64,000 nucleotides of DNA, taken from contig JADILM010000010.1 of NCBI GenBank assembly GCA_016617785.1, forward strand, positions 1 to 64,000. The letters run 5' to 3'. Positions 58,227 through 64,000 of the stretch are shown one piece after another. A model generated the notes under the pieces. That model did no database searches. It was given only the letters and a program-made list of their open reading frames with translations, and had not been told where the DNA came from. Position 1 is the first letter of the stretch; every line of letters starts with the position of its first letter. A program made the translations under genes and the position numbers. The DNA is from Sporobolomyces roseus (lineage: Eukaryota > Basidiomycota > Microbotryomycetes > Sporidiobolales > Sporidiobolaceae).

Positions 58227-61200
58227 TTAACCGAGAAGATCCATGTTCTCACTCGCACTCAAGGCAACAACCATTTCCTGTGAAATCCCGAGACCTCCAT
58301 CAGTCTACAAAGGAGAGCGAGATGAGCGGGCAAGGGGAACTCACGGTTTCCAAGAATTTCGCAACGTTGACCTGATCGTTGAGACCCTTTCTCCGCCTAG
58401 TCTTGAGAACGAAATCTCGTGCCAAAGCTTGAGCGGGTGCAGGTTCGAGTGGTCGAAGTTGAATAGTCTTGTCGAGCGGGTCACCTACGGAACGAGGCGA
58501 TTTGTTAGCGAGAGCACAGAAGAAGACATGAGGGGCTGAAGACAAACCAGGGCAAATTGACCAATGATCGAACGTTTGAACGCAGAACGCTTGACCGTGA
58601 GTGTGTGCTGGTACGACAAAAACTTTCTCGATCAGCACTAGTAGTGAGAGGATCGGAAGAGAAGATTTGACGTACTTCGTAGATCGACTTCGAAACCGTT
58701 TGAATCGACGACGGGGATATAAGCTTGCACGGTGTACAGAGGAGAACCAGGTTTTGGAATATCTTTCGTAACGTGACCTCTTCGTCTCGCTAAGATTTCG
58801 TAGATCATGGGGATGCAATCTTGGGGAGTTTGAATCTCGATGAAGTAGACGGGCTGTAAATCAACCAATCGTCATGCTCTATCCGCGAAGAAGATAGAGA
58901 AGAGTGTTGACCCACCTCTTGTAACCGAGGAGTAGCCATCAAGAAAGAAGAGTAACAGACACGACGAGCAGTAGGAATGATTTGTCCTCCTCCTCGATAA
59001 ATCGGTTCTTGAGCGAGATCAGCACCGAGTAATCGGAATTTGACGTTTCGTATCGCTGTGAACGGTTTTCCTCAACACACTCAGCTACCTCGCAACGAGT
59101 ATAAAGAAGAATCAAAGCTCACGTTCATCGCAAAGAGGTCCTTCTCGACATCCCCATTGGAAACCTTGTTTGATTGATTCCTTGACACTGTACAGTAACT
59201 TCTTGTCGACCTGTAGAACAGATCTTGAAGTCATCAGCATTCTGCCATCGAGGAGAGATGATTTCAAAGTCCGCCCTACATCACTCGGTAAAGTGTCGTC
59301 CATCAACAAATTCGGTCCCTGTTCGTCTGGTCCAAACGCCCAAATCGATCGACTCGCCAACAAGTCCCATCCATACTTGTTCTGGAAGTGTTGTCCGAGT
59401 TGTTTCGGTGGCATTCGAATGTTGACTTTACCAGATTCGATATCTTCCGAAATTCCTCTCTCGAGGGGTTCTGCGATCATCGTGATTTTGTTCCTATCTC
59501 ACTCGATCGAGTCAGCGAGAGTCTCTAGAGAAGTGAAGAGAGAGAAAAAAAAGAGTTGAACTCACTTCTTGTTTGGAGTATCAGCGTAGCATTTGAGAGC
59601 ACTAGTTTCGACAACCGTCTCACAGAACCTCACGACAGGATCCGACACCTTGATCTCGATCTCCGCAAACAAGGTTCTCAAATCATGCATGATCGAATCC
59701 AAATAGAGCTCCCCGGTTCCCAACACGACATGTTCACCACTTTCCTCGACCCTCGTTTCGACCAGAGGATAAGTCTTGTTGATCTTTCTCAATCCTTCCA
59801 ACATTTTCGGTAATTCACTAGGCATCATCGGTTCGACTGCGATCTTGAGTACTGATTCCGTGAAATGAGAGATGGGTTTGAAGATCCTTAATTCTGATGC
59901 GTCGTAATCTGCGTCGATGAGAGTGGCGGTTTTCGAAATTGAATGATCGACTCCCTTCAAGTGAACAAAGTTTCCAGCGGGCATAGCGTCCACCTCGATT
60001 TCGTACCTTGCGTTCCCGACGTAAACTCCCTCAACTCGTTGAATCACCATATCCTCTTCATCATCCGGTGAGAATCCTTCTCCCAACACTTTCAACTCTT
60101 GTCCGACTTGTACTGTTCCCGAGAGGACTCGACCGAATGCTCGAAATTCTGTAGCGTCGGGAGTAGGGTAGAGTTTGACGATTTGAATGGCGAGAGGTCC
60201 TTTCGGGTCGCAAGAGAGGAGGGATTGACCGAGAGGTGTATCGAGAGCTCCAGTGTAAGTCGATTCGATCTGCGCGAATGCATATTTTTGCCCATCAGCT
60301 CGAAGTTGATTGCGATAGAGAAAAGAGAAATCGCACCTTTTGTTTAGCACCTTGAACAGGATCCGGGATGTGTTCTGTAACCATATCGACGAACCCAGTA
60401 GCCGGACCAAAGAAGTGATTCAAGACCAATCTCAATAAAGGTCTGACATCCATCTTGTAAACGCTCGCTTTGAACGTGATTCCCAACTGTCCCAAAGTCT
60501 TCTTCAACTTCTCCGTATCCTCTCCTAGCACCTGTTCGACACGAATCACTTACATCATCAGCTCGAGTACGAGAGGATAAGGGAGTGATAGAATCGAACC
60601 TGAGAATAAAGTTTGTACAAAGGTTCCAAAATGAAATGTTCGAAACCTCTCTTCGCGCCCGGTGCTGCAGTTCTCGAAAACTTTCTCGTCTCAGCGTGAT
60701 AATAAATGTTCCCCCATAATCTCGCAGAGAATTGATCCAAATCCATCGGACCTAATCATTCACTCTCTCCTACTAATCAGCTTGAGAAGAAAGAGGAGAG
60801 AGGGAGAGAAGAGGGAGGAGAAGAGGGAGGAGAAGAGGGAGAGACGAACCATAAGTGTCGGAATACATCTTTGCGAATGATTTCAAAGTGAAGCACCATC
60901 CCATTTGAGTAGAAGCGAATGCTACATTTCCTTTCTCCGGTGAAACTCTCAAACTTGGGTCGGGGTCGATTTCACTGTGGGTCCCGCTTCTCTTCAGCTA
61001 CCGCTCTACAGAATGGACTGAAAGGAAAGAGAAGACGCACGAGATGACCGTGTTCACTTCTTCGATCGTTTGACGAAGTTTGAAGTAAGCGTCTCCGGGA
61101 GGTAAACGAAGTTCGAGGATCAATCGATCGACCTTGTTAACAACGACGCTGTACCAACGTCTTCAACGCTCAGCTTCCTCCCATCGAGATCAGCTGAGAG

Positions 61201-62360
61201 ACTGGAGAGAACGTACGTGATAGGAACCTTGTTCTTTACTAAATGTTGAATCGTCTGAGTAGCGGTCAACAACACTCCCTCAACCGCATCCACCACGACG
61301 ACCGCACCATCTGCGACCCTAATACCACTCGCGATCTCATCTACGAAATTCGAATGACCGGGAGTATCAATCAAGTTTAACAAGAAACTTTTCCCTTTAC
61401 TCGTTTGAGTCACCAAGGAGATCGGGGTCGATTTCAAAGAGATGGATCGTTTTTGAGAAAGGATTGAAGTGTCGGTGTAACGTAACTAAATCGCAAAACG
61501 GCGAGTTAGCGAGGAGAAGGAGGGAGAGAAATGGGAGAAATGGGAGTGCGTACTTGTCGATCAGCATCTACGTCAATGACGTGAGTTTCATGTACTAGCA
61601 TATCCAACAATGCCGTCTTTCCATGATGTAAATGACCGACGACCGCTACGTTCCTAACCATTTCAGGATTCGATGCCAAACCCATCATGAACCTATCATC
61701 CTCTCCCCTCAAATCAGCTCTCTTGCTCCTTGTAACATATCGAGTAAAAGGGTTTTATTCACTGGTCATCCCATCTCTTCTCGACTCCTTTGGTCTCGCC
61801 AATCCTGAATTTCCTAGTTTTGACAGGTTCGACAATCGGTACTGATAGAGGTTGGGCATCTTCTTCTTGTACCATCGTTTCTACTCCTTCTCCATACACT
61901 GCAGATGCAGAAGGATAATACGTCTTGTCGTCGTGAAGGATCACTGCATTGGAAGGTGGAAGATCTGGAGAAAGCATTCGAGGAGAGGGAGAGAAACGAG
62001 TCAGTTTCAGCCGCAACTAGTTTGAACTGCAGCTTGTAATATAGCCCGCTTTCGAGATGGAGAGCTCCCTTGTGTACCCTCGCTCCTTTTAGCTGCTGTT
62101 CAAAAGGAGTGAATTGCCTCCACCATCCAGTGAACCTCTCTCCAGTCCCTTCCCTTGTGAACAGAGAAGATAGAGTAAAGAAGTGTAGAGAACTGACCAT
62201 CCACCTCCATAGCACCTTGTTGATCTTGGTCATCGAAATCCCTCAATGGTTGTTGATCCTCTTGTAATCTTGTAGGACTAGCTACTGATCCTTGAGACTC
62301 TTCTTCATCATCCGATAACTCTTCTTCGAACAAAGGGTTTCCGAATTCATCGTACTCCAT
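58227..62360 (-). CDS. SNU114: U5 snRNP GTPase Snu114 (EFTUD2/Cwf10)
   Basis: EF-2-like GTPase of the U5 and U4/U6.U5 snRNPs that controls Brr2 during spliceosome activation and disassembly. The ATG at 62360 gives [20 protein letters not shown], the usual acidic N-terminus. GTPase motifs: G1 in [16 protein letters not shown]3 in [14 protein letters not shown]4 in [16 protein letters not shown]. Later blocks are [120 protein letters not shown] and [20 protein letters not shown]. The C-terminus is [20 protein letters not shown] with ENMDLLG and a TAA at 58227-58229. More than a dozen exons. About 980 residues, as expected. Confidence 0.93.
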
Positions 62361-62670
62361 CTGCTGTAAGTTGATGAGGGGTGATGGGAGAGAGGGAGAA
62401 AGGTTGATGGGAGGAAATGGAAGGGCAGAGAGGGGGGGCGAATCAAGTTAAGTCGACAAGGGCAAGTTGGGATGCTATTTGGGCTGTCTAGAGGTTCGAC
62501 GACTGAGCAAGAAGAGTTGAAGTGGGAGGAAATCAACCTCCGCCGTCGTCGTCTCGAGCAACTAAGTTTCTGCCTCCTACTTCTCACTTTCAAACACGCT
62601 TGAGACGCGCTTCTGCCTATTCCTTGCGCTTCTTCTGAACCCTCTGTCTCGATCAGTTAATCAGCGAATA
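62361..62670. promoter_or_regulatory. Divergent promoter, SNU114 and Costars gene
   Basis: 310 bases between divergent start codons. Poly-purine next to SNU114; no gene or repeat recognised. Confidence 0.45.
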
Positions 62671-63211
62671 TGAATACAGCTCATGAAATTGGAGTTCTCA
62701 CCGTTCGTTCCCTCTCTCTCTCCTCTTTCCCCTCTCTCCCTCACGCCTGTCACTGATTCATCGAAAGGGAATGGAATCTAGGTAGCGATCAAGACACAGG
62801 GCAAACAGAACGGACAAGGGAAATATGAGATTACATATGGCGATTTATTTCAAGCGACAGAACATACTCGTCAGTTCTGCTCTCACATTCTCTCGTACAC
62901 ACTCAAATCGAGATGGCCTCGTCGCTGATGAGTGAGGGTTGTTACGCGTGTGTAGTGGAAGCCTTGAATGGAACACTTCGAGCAGCAAAACGACAAAAGA
63001 AGGTAAGAGTTTCTATCCCTCTCTCCTCTCCCTCCTCCTCTCCCCTTCTACTCTAGCTCGGGAGCTGACGACAATCACTCTCACTGAACAGGTAACGTAT
63101 CCCGCCGAGTTATTGATGATGCCCAAAGACAAAGACGTTTTGGTTACTCTTTTGGAGGATGGATCGGAGGAACCCAGTCATGGTGGGAAAGATCTCAAGA
63201 GTTTACCATGA
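62671..63211 (+). CDS. Costars-domain protein (ABRACL-like)
   Basis: Small actin-regulatory-type protein of about 95 residues. Four exons: MNTAHEIGVLT; then (after a GTTCGT intron at 62703) VAIKTQGKQNGQGKYEITYG with DLFQATEHT; then LEALNGTLRAAKRQKK; then VTYPAELLMMPKDKDVLVTL with LED. The first two exons together align with the start of animal ABRACL without a gap, including the G-K-x-x-(V/I)-x-(F/Y)-G-x-LF pattern, and the L-G-T-L-(K/R)-A-A-K-R and VTYP(G/A)ELL blocks are the hallmark of the Costars domain. A short hydrophilic tail (SEEPSHGGKDLKSLP) is extra. Proteins of this family affect cell motility and actin in animals and Dictyostelium; the role in fungi is unknown. Confidence 0.82.
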
Positions 63212-63566
63212 GTCGAAAAAAGGATAAGTCAAGTTCAGCTTGTTCGAGGAAGGGGTTCCGCTAGGTCGGAAATCAGTTTAGTCCAGTCAAAAAGAAATTG
63301 TTGTCGTTTTCTCGCAATTCACAAATGTCAGAAGTTCTCTCTTTCACTCTCTCTGTGCCCAATTGACACCTCGATGCGGAGAGGTATGAATGGGATCGAA
63401 GAGATTAGTTCCAGCTAATCCGAACACAAAGGTACAGCAAAACTCGAGACAACCGAAACGAGTCGACAATATCATACCGATAAAGAAGAATAACGAAGAC
63501 AAACAACCTATATACACTCTATCGCTTTCTCCATCCTACTTCTTCCTTCTCCCTCTCGCGTCGAGC
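63212..63566. other. Convergent 3' region
   Basis: About 355 bases between the Costars gene stop and the barrel-protein stop. Contains CTCTCT runs; no gene recognised. Confidence 0.4.
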
Positions 63567-64000
63567 CTAATTCCACCACCAGACAATTGGTAGAATCCCT
63601 GTATCGTAGTCGCCGATCGCTCCAAAAGCAGCTTCACTCAAATCCAGACTTCCAGCCGAAGCGCACGTAGGACAGGCGTCCTAAAAAATCACTCACCATC
63701 ATCAGCAACCCTCCCTTGAGCTCGAGAGAAGGAGATCGAGGAAACGTACAGCGACTGTCGCAACGACGGTTTTACCATTCGAAGTGTTTTTAATCGTTAA
63801 AGATTTCCCACAATACTTTGATTGTTTCCCCATATCACCGTACTTTTCAAGTCGAAGAAAAAGAAAGAGTCAGGAGAGAGTTCAGGGAGAGATAGAGAGA
63901 GAGAGAGAGAGAGCTTACGAGTCGATAATCCAGTGCAACGATAAAAGCTGAATCTGGGTTCACTTTACCACCTAATTCCTCACAAAAAAACACGTTCCAA
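63567..64000 (-). CDS. RlpA-like double-psi beta-barrel protein (C-terminal part)
   Basis: The window ends inside this minus-strand gene. Three visible exons read LGGKVNPDSAFIVALDYRL; then KYGDMGKQSKYCGKSLTIKN with TSNGKTVVATVA; then DACPTCASAGSLDLSEAAFG and DYDTGILPIVWWWN, ending at a TAG (63567-63569). Cysteines in YCGK and DACPTC and the DLSxAAFxxI / DTGxxP pattern are those of fungal expansin-like, RlpA-like barrel proteins, usually small and secreted. The signal peptide, if any, is outside the window. A role in wall or host-surface interactions is inferred from the family. Confidence 0.8.
63894..63913 (+). repeat. (AG)10 dinucleotide repeat
   Basis: Twenty-base AG run inside an intron of the barrel-protein gene (a CT tract on its coding strand, ahead of the acceptor or just past the donor). 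Confidence 0.85.

Overview
The window is nuclear DNA of a filamentous or yeast-like fungus, most likely a basidiomycete. The evidence is dense genes broken by many short introns (about 50-110 nt) that start GT and end with a CTGAY/CTAAC-type branch site close to the AG, together with typical fungal orthologues: an NDR kinase of the Cbk1 type, Snu114, Aro7, Mas1, a Zn2Cys6 factor, an LCCL membrane protein and a CYSTM pair. Lineage within the basidiomycetes cannot be fixed from the sequence alone. There are no clear tRNA or rRNA genes, transposons or CRISPR arrays. All CDS spans below run from start codon to stop codon and include introns; exon joins were made by eye.

Layout. 0-6 kb: tail of an RS-rich protein (+), an R3H-associated-domain protein (-) and a calcium-regulated mitochondrial carrier of the SAL1/SCaMC type (-). 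6-11 kb: COX18 (Oxa1 family) and an aromatic/aminoadipate-type aminotransferase (both +). 11-22 kb (all -): guanine deaminase, a PXB-PX-DUF3818 protein, the first member of an unrecognised family (A), a poorly resolved gene and a disordered acidic protein. 22-30 kb (+): the CBK1 kinase, the second family A member and a peroxisomal acyl-CoA oxidase. 30-36 kb (+): two tandem F-box/LRR-like genes and an orphan gene. 36-40 kb (-): a SUZ-domain (SZRD1-like) protein and an LCCL membrane protein. 40-42 kb (+): tandem CYSTM proteins. 42.6-50 kb: a broken 3' piece of MAS1, the first member of an unrecognised family (B), chorismate mutase (-), complete MAS1 (+) and the second family B member (-). 51-64 kb: a GPI-anchored Ser/Thr-rich wall protein (+), a Zn2Cys6 regulator (-), a single-pass membrane protein (-), SNU114 (-), an ABRACL/Costars protein (+) and the end of an RlpA-like barrel protein (-).

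Themes. Mitochondrial genes (SAL1, COX18, MAS1) and aromatic amino-acid genes (an ARO8-like aminotransferase and ARO7) recur, but nothing suggests operons or a biosynthetic cluster. The unusual content is the paralogue density: four gene pairs (families A and B, F-box/LRR, CYSTM) in 64 kb. Two of these families match nothing I recognise. The MAS1 fragment differs from intact MAS1 only at synonymous sites, although its intron is unalignable. Splicing is also notable: repeated GTTCGT 5' splice sites, a 13-nt micro-exon encoding a carrier signature, and a GC-AG intron in one of two paralogues.
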